Positions 17,745 to 30,553 of a stretch of DNA of 64,000 nt are shown here, one piece after another; the first letter of the stretch is position 1, and each line of letters starts with the position of its first letter. The stretch lies in the NCBI GenBank assembly GCA_018896025.1, contig JAHIND010000023.1, positions 1-64,000 on the forward strand, read 5' to 3'. This DNA comes from Pseudomonadota bacterium (lineage in GTDB: Bacteria > Desulfobacterota > Desulfarculia > Desulfarculales > Desulfarculaceae). The notes under the pieces are model-generated. The model did not search any database, was not told the origin of the DNA, and worked only from the letters and a program-made list of their open reading frames with translations. The translations under genes were made by a program, and so were the position numbers.

Positions 17745-17896
17745 CTTGCCTCATCGGCCCGGTCCGCCGCCGGCGGCCCGCTGGCGAGCGACAAACGGAG
17801 CTGTAGCTGGGCCTACAGCGAGTTTGGAGCGATGTCGGCAACGCAGCATCCCGCCGTCTGGCGAAGCCGAACACGGCCATCGTGAAGGATCCAGGC
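17745..17896. repeat. Stem-loop repeat copy near gpsA
   Basis: Bases 17780-17850 carry a plus-oriented stem-loop repeat (CTGGCGAGCGACAAACGG, stem AGCTGTAG/CTACAGC, then GATGTCGGCAACGCAGC), matching the copy at 9428-9504. No gene is present. Confidence 0.7.
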
Positions 17897-18899
17897 CTAG
17901 TAATGTTCCGGCTTGGGCTCCCTGGTCATCAGCTCATCCAGGGCCTGCTCCGGGGTGGTCTCCTGATCCAGGACCCTTTTGACCGCCTCGATAATGGGCA
18001 TCTCCACCCCTTTGCGCCGAGCCAGGGCGAGGATGGTGTCGGTGTTTTTCACCCCCTCGGCCACCTGGCGCATGGAGGAGGTGATCTGGTCGATGGTCTC
18101 GCCCTTGGCCAAGCGGGTGCCCACGGTGCGGTTGCGGCTCAAAGCGCCGGTGCAGGTAAGCACCAGGTCGCCCATACCGGCCAGCCCTCCCATGGTGGCC
18201 ATGTCCGCCCCCAGGCTGAGACCCAGGCGGGTCATCTCGGCCAGGCCCCGGGTGATCATGGCGCTCATGGTGTTGTGCCCCAGCTCCAGGCCCGCCACCA
18301 TGCCCGCGGCGATGGCCAGGGGGTTCTTGACCGCCCCGCCCAACTCCACGCCGATGATGTCGCCGCTGGTGTAGACCCTGAAGCGCGGCCCGGCAAAGGC
18401 GGCCTGCACCGCCTGGGCCACCTCGGGCCGCTCGCTGGCCACGGTCACCGCGGTGGGGGCGCCGCCCGCCACCTCCTTGGCGAAGCTGGGCCCGGACAGG
18501 GCCGCCAGATGGGCCCGGTGCTCCGGGGCCAGCACGTCGGCGGCCACCTGGCACATGGTGAAGCCGGTCTCGCCCTCGATGCCCTTGGAGCAGGCCACGA
18601 TGTCGGCCTGGGCGGGCAGGTGGGGAGCGGCCTGGCCCAGCACGGTCCGGAAGACGTGGGTGGGCATCACCAGCACCACCAGCCCGGCCCCGGTGAGGGC
18701 CCGGTCCATGTCGCTGGTGCCCTCCAGCTCCGGGTGCAGTTTGAAGTCCGGCAGAAACACCGGGTTGGCGTGCTCGTCGTTGATGGCTTGGGCCACCTCG
18801 GACTCGTAGGCCCACAGGCGCACCTCGTGGCCCGCGCGGGCCAGGTGATCGGCCAGGGCAGTGCCCCAGGCGCCCGCCCCCAGCACCGTCACCTTGAGG

Positions 18900-18907
<8 letters not shown>
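17897..18907 (-). CDS. gpsA: Glycerol-3-phosphate dehydrogenase [NAD(P)+]
   Basis: A 336-residue GpsA that reduces dihydroxyacetone phosphate to sn-glycerol 3-phosphate for phospholipid synthesis. The N-terminal Rossmann motif [14 protein letters not shown] is at about 10-23, [18 protein letters not shown] near 137, the catalytic lysine in [15 protein letters not shown] near 189, and [20 protein letters not shown] near 246. Its ATG (18905-18907) overlaps the gyrA stop by 8 bases (ATGCCTAG), so it is translationally coupled to gyrA. Confidence 0.95.
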
Positions 18908-21464
<2,557 letters not shown>

Positions 21465-21802
21465 TTACTTTAACCTTTAGCGCTTGCCGCCCTGGGGTGG
21501 GCCGAAACTGGCCTCCGCGGCGGCTGAAGCAAATTCACTGGCGATGCGGCTGGGGGAGGCGCCCGGAAAAACCCCTGCGCCCCGTCCCTTCGGCAACCTT
21601 TCGCCGACCGGGCAATTATAGCAACAACTGCGCGGATTAGCAAACAAAATCCCCCCGAAGACCCCCTCGCAGGGGCCTGTTTTAGCAGGCCTTTTTCCGG
21701 GCCGCCGGGCTCGGCCTCCCCAGGGGCCGCGCGGCTTGTCTGGCGCGGGCCGGCGTGCTAGCCTGAGACAGTTGTTTTTGGCGATAACCAGGAGGGCCGG
21801 CC
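21465..21802. other. Divergent intergenic region upstream of gyrA
   Basis: About 340 bases between gyrA and the divergent lipoprotein gene. It holds the gyrA promoter candidate and a GC-rich hairpin (CCCC-TCGCA-GGGG, about 21662-21676). No other gene is seen. Confidence 0.5.
21615..21643 (-). promoter_or_regulatory. Promoter of gyrA-gpsA
   Basis: On the minus strand TTGCTA (21638-21643) and a perfect TATAAT (21615-21620) are separated by 17 bases, about 150 bases upstream of gyrA. This is the best-matching sigma-70 promoter I saw in the window. Confidence 0.6.
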
Positions 21803-22588
21803 ATGACTGGGCCGTTGAGGGCGGGTCGTTGGGTTGGGTTGTTGGCGGTCGTCTGGGCCGCGGCGGCCCTTTTGACCTGCGGCTGCACTTCCGAGGCCGA
21901 ACAAAGCAAGGCCAAGGCCCAAACCACCACCACCCTGGTCGCATCCCCGGCCCCCCAGGCCGCCACGGCCCAGCCACCGGCCCCCGCCCCACCCAAGGCC
22001 CCGGCCGCGCCCCAGCCCGCCACGGAAAACGGCCCCGGCTCCCTGCTGGAGCAGGCCCGCCAAGCCCTGGCCCAGGGCCGGGAGCGCCAAGCCCTGGCGC
22101 AGATCGACCAGGCCGCCCGCGCCCTGTGGCAGCGGCTGCCCCTGGAGCTCTCCCAGGCCACCCTGGTGGCCGAACCGGCCAAGGGCTACGGCATCTACCA
22201 GCCACGCCAGGACAATGTCTATCTGATGGCCAGCCCGGAGCGCCCGGTGTTCCCCGGCAAGGGCCAGCCCATGTACATCTACCTGGAACCGGTGAACTAC
22301 GGAATCAAGCCCCTAACCGAAGGCCGCTGGGAGATATCCTTCGCCATGGACGTGGAGCTGTTCGACGGCCAGGGCAAGCACTTGTTCAGCAAAAAAGACT
22401 TCATGCGGGTGCAGAGCGTGTCGCGCCATTTCAACCGCGAGTTTTTCCTGAACGTCACCGTGAACCTGAAAGGGGCTCCCACCGGGGCCTATGAGCTGCG
22501 TCTCACCCTCAAGGACCTGGTGAAAGGCCAACAGGCCGTGGCCACCCTGCCGGTCAAGCTGGCCATGGCTCCCCTGGAAAAGAAATAG
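21803..22588 (+). CDS. Putative lipoprotein of unknown function, 261 aa
   Basis: The N-terminus has a hydrophobic run ending LLTCGCTS, a non-ideal lipobox with two candidate cysteines. A ~50-residue Ala/Pro/Gln-rich linker follows, then a folded part with an AQGRERQALAQIDQAARAL helix and a beta-rich domain (QPMYIYLEPVNYGIKP, FAMDVELFDGQGKHLF, GAYELRLTLKDL). The latter looks like an extracellular beta-sandwich. AGGAGGGCCGGCC precedes the ATG. I do not recognise the family. Confidence 0.6.
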   Translation: MTGPLRAGRWVGLLAVVWAAAALLTCGCTSEAEQSKAKAQTTTTLVASPAPQAATAQPPAPAPPKAPAAPQPATENGPGSLLEQARQALAQGRERQALAQIDQAARALWQRLPLELSQATLVAEPAKGYGIYQPRQDNVYLMASPERPVFPGKGQPMYIYLEPVNYGIKPLTEGRWEISFAMDVELFDGQGKHLFSKKDFMRVQSVSRHFNREFFLNVTVNLKGAPTGAYELRLTLKDLVKGQQAVATLPVKLAMAPLEKK

Positions 22589-22673
22589 CCGCGCCAAGGG
22601 GACGGACCCAGGCGGCGTCCATTGATTGGAGCAATTAGTTTAACTGGCTACAGGCTATGGGGAAGGAGCCGCC

Positions 22674-23618
22674 ATGTCAGGAAAATTTACCGGATACCTC
22701 CGCTGGAAGCACGACCACGTCGCCACCCTGAACGCCGGATCCCAGGTGATCGACACGGCCAAGGGGCCGGTGGAATACGCCTTGTTGGGTGACGAGGGTC
22801 CGGTCCTTGCGGTGAACCACGGCGGGCCGGGGGGCTACGATCAGGGACTGGTCATCACCCGCCGCCTGCAAAACCAGGGATACATGATACTTACCTGGTC
22901 TCGCCCCGGCTATCTGCGCACCCCCATCACCACCGGCCGCACCCTTAGCGAACAGGCCGACGTCTTGGCCGCGCTCATGGACGCCCTGGGCATAGAAAAG
23001 GCGGCGGTCATGGGCGCTTCCGCCGGCGGCCCGGTCACCCTGGCCATGGGCTACACCCATCCCGAGAAGGTGGCCTGCCTCATCAGCGAGTGCGGGGTGA
23101 GCCTTACTTACGGTAAACAGTTTAAGACCAGCCAGAAGCTATTCGAGCACCTGATGTTCAACGACCCGGTCATGTGGCTCTACGAGCAGTACGAGCACCT
23201 GGCCCCGGAAAGCACCCTGCGCAGCTTCATCAAGCTGGAGAGCACTTTGGACAAGGAGCACGTGGAGGCCCTGGTCAAAAGCATCGAGGCCGACCCCGAG
23301 CGCGTGGGCCTGATGCTGGACATGATCGGCACCATGTGCCCCATCAGCCTCCGGCGCGAGGGCATGGACAACGACCTGGCCCAGCTGGCGGCCATCGACA
23401 CCCTGCCGGTGGAGAAGATCAGCGCGCCGCTGCTTCTGGTGCACGGCGACCACGACGCCGACGTGCCCATCGCCCACGCCCGCTACGTGGCCGAGCACGC
23501 GCCACACGCCGAGCTGATGGTCATAGAAAACGGCTACCACCTGCTGGGCATGAGCGACCAGGCCCCGCAGATCGCCGAGCGGGAGCTAGGCTTCCTGCGA
23601 ACCCATCTGAAAGCATAA
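22674..23618 (+). CDS. Alpha/beta hydrolase fold protein
   Basis: A 314-residue hydrolase. HGGPGGYDQG near residue 43 is the oxyanion-type loop, the nucleophile elbow is GASAGGP near 107, the acid lies in LVHGDHDADVP near 262, and the histidine in NGYHLLG near 290. The oxyanion HGGPGG motif is typical of proline iminopeptidase-like and related hydrolases. Substrate unknown. GGAAGGAG precedes the ATG. Only 14 bases separate it from a second hydrolase, suggesting one operon. Confidence 0.8.
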   Translation: MSGKFTGYLRWKHDHVATLNAGSQVIDTAKGPVEYALLGDEGPVLAVNHGGPGGYDQGLVITRRLQNQGYMILTWSRPGYLRTPITTGRTLSEQADVLAALMDALGIEKAAVMGASAGGPVTLAMGYTHPEKVACLISECGVSLTYGKQFKTSQKLFEHLMFNDPVMWLYEQYEHLAPESTLRSFIKLESTLDKEHVEALVKSIEADPERVGLMLDMIGTMCPISLRREGMDNDLAQLAAIDTLPVEKISAPLLLVHGDHDADVPIAHARYVAEHAPHAELMVIENGYHLLGMSDQAPQIAERELGFLRTHLKA

Positions 23619-23632
23619 CATAAGGAAACCGC

Positions 23633-24436
23633 ATGCCTTTCCTGGAGTTGGACGGCTACCGCCTGTATTACGAGACCCACGGCCAGGGCTTTCCCCTGGT
23701 GCTGATCCGGGGCCTGGGCTCCAACATGGAGCATTGGTACGAGCAGATCCCGGTCTTCAGCCGCCGGCACCAGGTCATCGCCTTCAACAACCGGGGCATC
23801 GGGACCTCCAGCGCCCCGCACTTGCCCTGGAGCATCAAGGAGATGGCCGGGGACGTGGCCGCCCTCATCCAGGACGTGGCCGGGGGCCGGGCCCACGTGC
23901 TGGGCATCTCCATGGGCGGCATGATCGCCCAGGAGCTGGCCCTGGGCTGGCCGGAGCGGGTGGCCTCCCTGGTGCTCACCGCCACCCACTGCGGTGGCGC
24001 CCACAAGGTGCCGCCCAGCGCCGAGACCATGGAGCTGTTCGCCAAGCTGGTCAACGGCACCACCTTCGCCGAGCAGATGGAGGGGCGCAAGGCCCTGTTC
24101 TCTCTGGAGACCTTGGACCATCGCCCAGAGGTTTTGGAACGCTACGCCCAGGTGGCCGCGGCCTACGCCTGCCCGCCGGAGGTGATGCAGGGCCAGTGGG
24201 AGGCCATCCAGGAGTTCGACAGCTTTGAGCGCCTGCCATTGATCAGCGCTCCCACCCTGGTGCTGGCCGGGGCCGACGACCGCCTAGTGCCCCAGGGCAA
24301 CGCCGACATCCTGGCCGGACGCATCCCCGGCGCCAAGCTGGCCCTGATCCCCCAGGCGGGCCACCAACTGGTGATCGAGCAGCCCCAGGCCACCAACGCC
24401 GCGGTGCTGGATTTTCTGGCCTCCCCGCAAGGCTAA
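23633..24436 (+). CDS. Alpha/beta hydrolase fold protein (second of pair)
   Basis: A 267-residue hydrolase of the classic type: LIRGLGSNMEHW near 25, FNNRGIGTSSAP near 50, nucleophile GISMGGM near 90, acid in LAGADDRLVP near 217 and histidine in PQAGHQL near 241. It resembles 3-oxoadipate enol-lactonase-like or other small esterases. It is not an obvious duplicate of the upstream hydrolase. AAGGAAACC precedes the ATG. Confidence 0.8.
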   Translation: MPFLELDGYRLYYETHGQGFPLVLIRGLGSNMEHWYEQIPVFSRRHQVIAFNNRGIGTSSAPHLPWSIKEMAGDVAALIQDVAGGRAHVLGISMGGMIAQELALGWPERVASLVLTATHCGGAHKVPPSAETMELFAKLVNGTTFAEQMEGRKALFSLETLDHRPEVLERYAQVAAAYACPPEVMQGQWEAIQEFDSFERLPLISAPTLVLAGADDRLVPQGNADILAGRIPGAKLALIPQAGHQLVIEQPQATNAAVLDFLASPQG

Positions 24437-24507
24437 CCGCCCCTCTCGGCAGCGCCCTGGGCGGCCCCAAGGGTGCACTGAACCCACATAAAGCGTTTAC
24501 TTTAAGC

Positions 24508-24543
24508 CGTCCCGGCCCCGCCCCTGGGACCGGGGCGGCTTTG
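24508..24543 (+). terminator. Probable terminator upstream of gyrB
   Basis: GCCG-CCCGG and CCGGG-CGGC arms enclose a C-rich loop and are followed by TTTG. The stem has one mismatch and a short T-run, so it is weaker than others in the window. Confidence 0.45.
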
Positions 24544-24601
24544 CCTCATGATTACCAGGGGTTGCGAAGGGCTTTTTTCGGGGCAAAATATCAAAAAAAT
24601 G

Positions 24602-24629
24602 TTGCAAATTTCGTGGTTTAGGTCATAAT
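24602..24629 (+). promoter_or_regulatory. Promoter candidate for gyrB
   Basis: TTGCAA (24602-24607) and CATAAT (24624-24629) are spaced by 16 bases, in an AT-rich pocket 36 bases before the gyrB start. Confidence 0.5.
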
Positions 24630-24631
24630 AG

Positions 24632-27079
<2,448 letters not shown>

Positions 27080-27107
27080 CCGCCACCCGCCAAAGCGAAC
27101 ATAACCA

Positions 27108-27147
27108 GACCCCGTGCCGATAGCGGCGCGGGGTCTTTATTTGTTTG
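27108..27147 (+). terminator. Terminator after gyrB
   Basis: A 12-bp stem GACCCCGTGCCG / CGGCGCGGGGTC (one G-T type pair) with loop ATAG, followed by TTTATTTGTTT. It marks the end of the GC-rich backbone before the AT-rich island. Confidence 0.85.
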
Positions 27148-27166
27148 ATATAAAAGCCGATTTACC

Positions 27167-27196
27167 TTGACACGCGTACCTTTTTTGTGGTTTATT
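27167..27196 (+). promoter_or_regulatory. Promoter candidate for AT-rich island operon
   Basis: A consensus TTGACA (27167-27172) is followed after 18 bases by TTTATT (27191-27196). The longer spacer fits promoters controlled by MerR-type regulators, and the first gene encodes such a protein. Confidence 0.5.
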
Positions 27197-27197
27197 G

Positions 27198-27224
27198 ATA
27201 ACAAAATATTTATTTTTTTGTTAT
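27198..27224. promoter_or_regulatory. Perfect inverted repeat, probable operator
   Basis: ATAACAAAA (27198-27206) and TTTTGTTAT (27216-27224) are perfect 9-base arms around a 9-base spacer. The site lies directly behind the -10 element and just before the likely GTG start of the regulator gene. A dimeric repressor bound here would block transcription. Confidence 0.55.
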
Positions 27225-27233
27225 TTTGGAGAA

Positions 27234-27716
27234 GTGTCAATTAGCAAGCCAATTCAAATAGGCTGGGGAACTGAGGCCCTTGCCGAAAAGGTTGGCGTTT
27301 CGCAGCGCCAAATCCGCTATTGGAGAGAGAAGGGGCTCCTTGAGGCCAGGCTTTCAAAAGGCTCTTCTAGACAGGGTGGCTTTGTTTTTGACATGAAGGA
27401 TCTTGTCGTAGCCTTAGCCATAAAAGAGCTTAAGAACAAAGGGGTAAGTTTCTACAGGATTAGAAAAAGTGTCGAGAGAATTAAAAAGTTATTTAACTTA
27501 GAACATCCTTTAGCAGAAATGAATTTTGCATGTTTGGCACATTCAATTGTCTTTAAAAAAGGTGATTACTTTATCGAAAGTATAACAGGACAACAAGTCT
27601 TTGATGTGGTTTTGGAAAAAGTAGAAAAGGGCCTTGGTAAAAAACACTATGTCGCCAGCATGAAGGAATTAAAAAATGCTAACCAAATTATATCTAGTTA
27701 CTTCGAGGTGGGATAA
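27234..27716 (+). CDS. MerR-like DNA-binding regulator of the AT-rich island
   Basis: About 160 residues with an N-terminal MerR-type helix-turn-helix (WGTEALAEKVGVSQRQIRYW then REKGLLEA) and the adjoining wing (FDMKDLVVALAIKELKNKGV), plus an arm FYRIRKSVERIKKL. The C-terminal ~70 residues are not a known ligand domain to me (HSIVFKKGDYFIESITGQQVFDVV). The start is uncertain. GTG at 27234 follows GGAGAA very closely; a TTG at 27195 would place the palindrome inside the gene and lacks a ribosome site. The stop is followed at once by the next gene. AT-rich codon use contrasts with gyrB. Confidence 0.7.
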   Translation: MSISKPIQIGWGTEALAEKVGVSQRQIRYWREKGLLEARLSKGSSRQGGFVFDMKDLVVALAIKELKNKGVSFYRIRKSVERIKKLFNLEHPLAEMNFACLAHSIVFKKGDYFIESITGQQVFDVVLEKVEKGLGKKHYVASMKELKNANQIISSYFEVG

Positions 27717-28001
27717 TTGATAAATTTTTTAACAGAAATCTTGAAATATTTTAAAGATATGTTGTTACCATTTAAAGAATTCTATCCTTATTTTGTCTTA
27801 CTAATCGTTGGCATCGTAATGGTAATCAAGGCGGCTAAATCTTTAAAAACGGAAGTTTCTCGCCCCAAAGATATATATCCTACAACCAGAAAATATTTAC
27901 ATTTTTATATCACTTTAATTACAATAATTGGGTCGATTTTAATTTTTTCATCCTCATTAATGTATTTTTTAAAATTTAATTGCTACTGGTATTATTGGTA
28001 G
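27717..28001 (+). CDS. Small membrane protein, two predicted helices
   Basis: A 94-residue protein with two membrane helices (about residues 24-41, FYPYFVLLIVGIVMVIKA side, and 64-85, YITLITIIGSILIFSSSLM side) joined by a basic loop. It starts with TTG right after the TAA of the regulator gene, with GAGGTGGG upstream as ribosome site, so the two are coupled. No family recognised. Two-helix proteins of this size often accompany membrane-targeted effector or sensing systems, but that is only an analogy. Confidence 0.55.
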   Translation: MINFLTEILKYFKDMLLPFKEFYPYFVLLIVGIVMVIKAAKSLKTEVSRPKDIYPTTRKYLHFYITLITIIGSILIFSSSLMYFLKFNCYWYYW

Positions 28002-28007
28002 GCCGCA

Positions 28008-28679
28008 ATGGCATTTTTATCTGATAGAGACATTTTCGAGAAACGCGGAGTTTTTTTTCCAAATCAAAATGCAGACTTCGCAAACACTACCCTGACGGGT
28101 CGCTTACGATCGCCTCAGCTTCAAGGATCATCTTATGAACTACGCCTCGGCAAAGAGGCTTACATCAGCGGCGGTAAAGAATTAGTCAAATTAGGCCCTC
28201 ACCCTGGAAATGGTGTTTGCGAATACATACTAATTGAACCCGGTGATTTCGTAATGTTAATGACTCTTGAAAAAGTCGAAATTCCACCGGAATATATGGC
28301 CTTTATATCTATCAAAACAGGATTCAAAAACAGGGGTTTGGTGAACATTTCAGGGTTTCATGTAGACCCTGGTTATAACGGCAATTTAATTTTTTCTGTG
28401 TATAACGCGGGTCCGAGTGGAATCGTTATTCGCTATGGCGAACCTGTTTTTATAATTTTTTTTGCGGAGTTAACTTCAGAAGCTGCGGTCCCTTATGAGG
28501 GGGGGCGCGATAAAATAAAATCGGATGAAATGAATAAACTAACGGGGAATTCGGTTTCTCCCTTTGACTTACATGACCGTATAAGCAAACTAGAACATAC
28601 CACAAATTTGCAGTGGGGACTTTTAGCTGCTGCGACAGTTGGATTATTAACTATCGTCTTTAAGGCGCTTTTTGTGTAG
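28008..28679 (+). CDS. dCTP deaminase/dUTPase-fold protein with C-terminal membrane anchor
   Basis: A 223-residue protein. Residues 30-160 fit the trimeric dCTP deaminase/dUTPase fold: SSYELRLG (41-48), IEPGDFVMLMTLEKVEIPPE (76-95), then GFHVDPGYNGNLIFSVYNAG (116-135). The Asp120 of HVDPGY matches the conserved aspartate, but the glutamate that catalyses deamination in Dcd (LEFYN in E. coli) is Ser130 here, and the Arg/Ser loop is changed to KTGFKNRG. So it may bind nucleotide without deaminating it. Residues 203-222 form a membrane helix with the tail at the membrane, unusual for this fold. Six bases separate it from the upstream membrane protein. Confidence 0.7.
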   Translation: MAFLSDRDIFEKRGVFFPNQNADFANTTLTGRLRSPQLQGSSYELRLGKEAYISGGKELVKLGPHPGNGVCEYILIEPGDFVMLMTLEKVEIPPEYMAFISIKTGFKNRGLVNISGFHVDPGYNGNLIFSVYNAGPSGIVIRYGEPVFIIFFAELTSEAAVPYEGGRDKIKSDEMNKLTGNSVSPFDLHDRISKLEHTTNLQWGLLAAATVGLLTIVFKALFV

Positions 28680-28689
28680 CAGGTACTCT

Positions 28690-29775
28690 ATGAATTGCCA
28701 CCTTAAAGAACTTTGCATAGAAATCACTAACTCCTGCACCATGGAGTGCCGACACTGCTCTACGTGCAGTTTGCGTGTTGGTGCCGGTAAGCCTAAATTT
28801 ATTCCTATATTAGTGCTTCAAAGTGTTATTAGTCAGTTCGCAAAAATGGGAGGGGAAACGCTAGAGATATCAGGTGGTGAACCCCTGTTGCACCCAAACT
28901 TTTTTGAGATTTGCATATTCGCCAAAGAGTTGGGACTGGACATTTCTTTATATACTTCTGGAATTATTTATAATTATAATAACAATTTGTGCGGAATTAC
29001 TTTTGAGTTTGCCAAAAAAATTAAAGACACAGGTGTCCGTAAAATAATATTTAACCTGGAAGGTGCCCAGGCCAAAACTCATGAGAGAATCATGGGCGTA
29101 CTGGGAACACATCCTATAGTTTTAGAATCTATTAAGAATGCAAAATCGGCTGGACTATGGGTAGGAATACATTTTGTGCCCATGAAGCCAAACGTAAATG
29201 AATTGCCGGATGTAGTTTCGTTGTGCCGTCGTTTATGGGTGGATGAACTTGCGATATTAAGGTTTGTTCCCCAGGGAAGAGGAAAAGAGAATAGAAAAAT
29301 ACTAGAACTTGATTATCATCAATTTCAGCAGCTATTAAGGGAAATTATTGAGTTAAGAAAAATACGCAGTTCAATGAAAATACGAGCCGGATGTCCAATG
29401 GATTTTCTATCGCTGTTGGACAGCAGCGAAAAGCCACACAATTGCAAAGCAGGTATAACTACTTGCTCTATTGCTCCAAACGGTGATGTTGTACCTTGCC
29501 CAGGTTTTAAAAATACCAAACAATTTATAGCTGGAAATATTTATAAATATTCGTTACCACAAATATGGGATAACGGGTTTGAAATTTTACGTGGTTTTTC
29601 ACATTTAGATTTATCTGGCCAATGCGAGAATTGTTCTTCTCGCGAGACTTGCAAGGGAAGGTGTGCCGCACAACGTTTAATTGCACATGGAAAAATAAAT
29701 ATTGGCCCTGACCCGTGCTGCCCCAAATATCATACCGAAAGAGGAAAAAAGTATGTCACGGCCGGTCTTAAATAA
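28690..29775 (+). CDS. Radical SAM/SPASM domain protein
   Basis: About 361 residues. Cys16, Cys20 and Cys23 (CTMECRHC) form the CX3CX2C site for the SAM-binding [4Fe-4S] cluster; ISGGEPLLHP is the GGE-type SAM motif. The C-terminal SPASM region has CSIAPNGDVVPCPG, then CENCSSRETCKGRCAAQR and DPCCP, enough for one or two auxiliary clusters. SPASM enzymes usually modify peptides or proteins, or help make cofactors. No obvious precursor peptide is adjacent. The ATG at 28690 overlaps nothing and has AGG upstream; a TTG at 28672 would overlap the previous stop. The substrate may be a neighbour protein or a nucleotide-linked molecule; this is speculation. Confidence 0.8.
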   Translation: MNCHLKELCIEITNSCTMECRHCSTCSLRVGAGKPKFIPILVLQSVISQFAKMGGETLEISGGEPLLHPNFFEICIFAKELGLDISLYTSGIIYNYNNNLCGITFEFAKKIKDTGVRKIIFNLEGAQAKTHERIMGVLGTHPIVLESIKNAKSAGLWVGIHFVPMKPNVNELPDVVSLCRRLWVDELAILRFVPQGRGKENRKILELDYHQFQQLLREIIELRKIRSSMKIRAGCPMDFLSLLDSSEKPHNCKAGITTCSIAPNGDVVPCPGFKNTKQFIAGNIYKYSLPQIWDNGFEILRGFSHLDLSGQCENCSSRETCKGRCAAQRLIAHGKINIGPDPCCPKYHTERGKKYVTAGLK

Positions 29776-29778
29776 AAA

Positions 29779-30459
29779 TTATACTATGGTAATTTTATTT
29801 AAATTAAAATAATTAAGTATCTCTTTCTTCACTTCAAGTTTATCTAATTTCATATCACTAGTTATTCCAATGCACTTAACCATATAATCCGGTATAAACT
29901 TTTGTTCATCTTTTGCCCACCACTGCAACTCGAAATTAAAAACTTTCTTAATTACCTCTGTGACTAGAATCCCTGTCGACTCAAGCGAATAAGTTCTTGC
30001 GTCTCTGTTTCTGCATGGATTTCCCTCCTTAACGGCACATCGTTTCGGTCGGCACCCATGACAATTTCCCGAACTTAAAAAATATCCATCAAGCTTACCA
30101 GAAACATGCTTTCCAATCTTATTAGTTAAAGAAGTCATAAATGTTTCAACAAATACCCATCTAGTATAATAAGGTCCATTTAACACCTTTTTAGGGTAAA
30201 ATTTGGTGCTAATTTTAACATAAATAAATAGAGTGTTTTTGCGACATATGTTTTGAAATTTTGGAGAGAACGGAGGGCATCCTCCGTTTTTACCGTACAA
30301 ATTACACCCTTTTTTACATGCTTCGGCCGTGATTTTATTATTTATTGGAACATCTTGTGATTTTAAAATTGAAAACCCCATCTCCAGAGGATAGGTGTTT
30401 TTGCTCGATGTGGTGTATTCAATATTTATTGTAATTTCGCGCATGATTAAATTTGACAT
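29779..30459 (-). CDS. DUF2284 metal-binding protein
   Basis: A 226-residue protein of the DUF2284 type. It has CKKGCNLYGKNGGCPPFSP near residue 48 and the cluster CHGCRPKRCAVKEGNPCRN near 132, followed by DARTYSLESTGI. These cysteines probably hold an Fe-S cluster. The family is linked to anaerobic corrinoid or metal metabolism, but no function is firmly known to me. It is AT-rich like the other island genes and converges on the radical SAM gene with 3 bases between stops. Confidence 0.7.
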   Translation of the reverse strand: MSNLIMREITINIEYTTSSKNTYPLEMGFSILKSQDVPINNKITAEACKKGCNLYGKNGGCPPFSPKFQNICRKNTLFIYVKISTKFYPKKVLNGPYYTRWVFVETFMTSLTNKIGKHVSGKLDGYFLSSGNCHGCRPKRCAVKEGNPCRNRDARTYSLESTGILVTEVIKKVFNFELQWWAKDEQKFIPDYMVKCIGITSDMKLDKLEVKKEILNYFNLNKITIV

Positions 30460-30553
30460 GTTTGCCGGTTGATATCAAGACATACCCCAACCCCGCATGG
30501 CTATGCTACATTAACCCAGACCTCGCAAGACCAACCCCCCAGGGAGGCCGATC

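Noticed and set aside
28690..29775. Prokaryotic viperin-like antiviral radical SAM enzyme
   Set aside because: It has a SPASM cysteine-rich C-terminus and lacks the viperin-type motifs around the cluster site, so I keep only radical SAM/SPASM.
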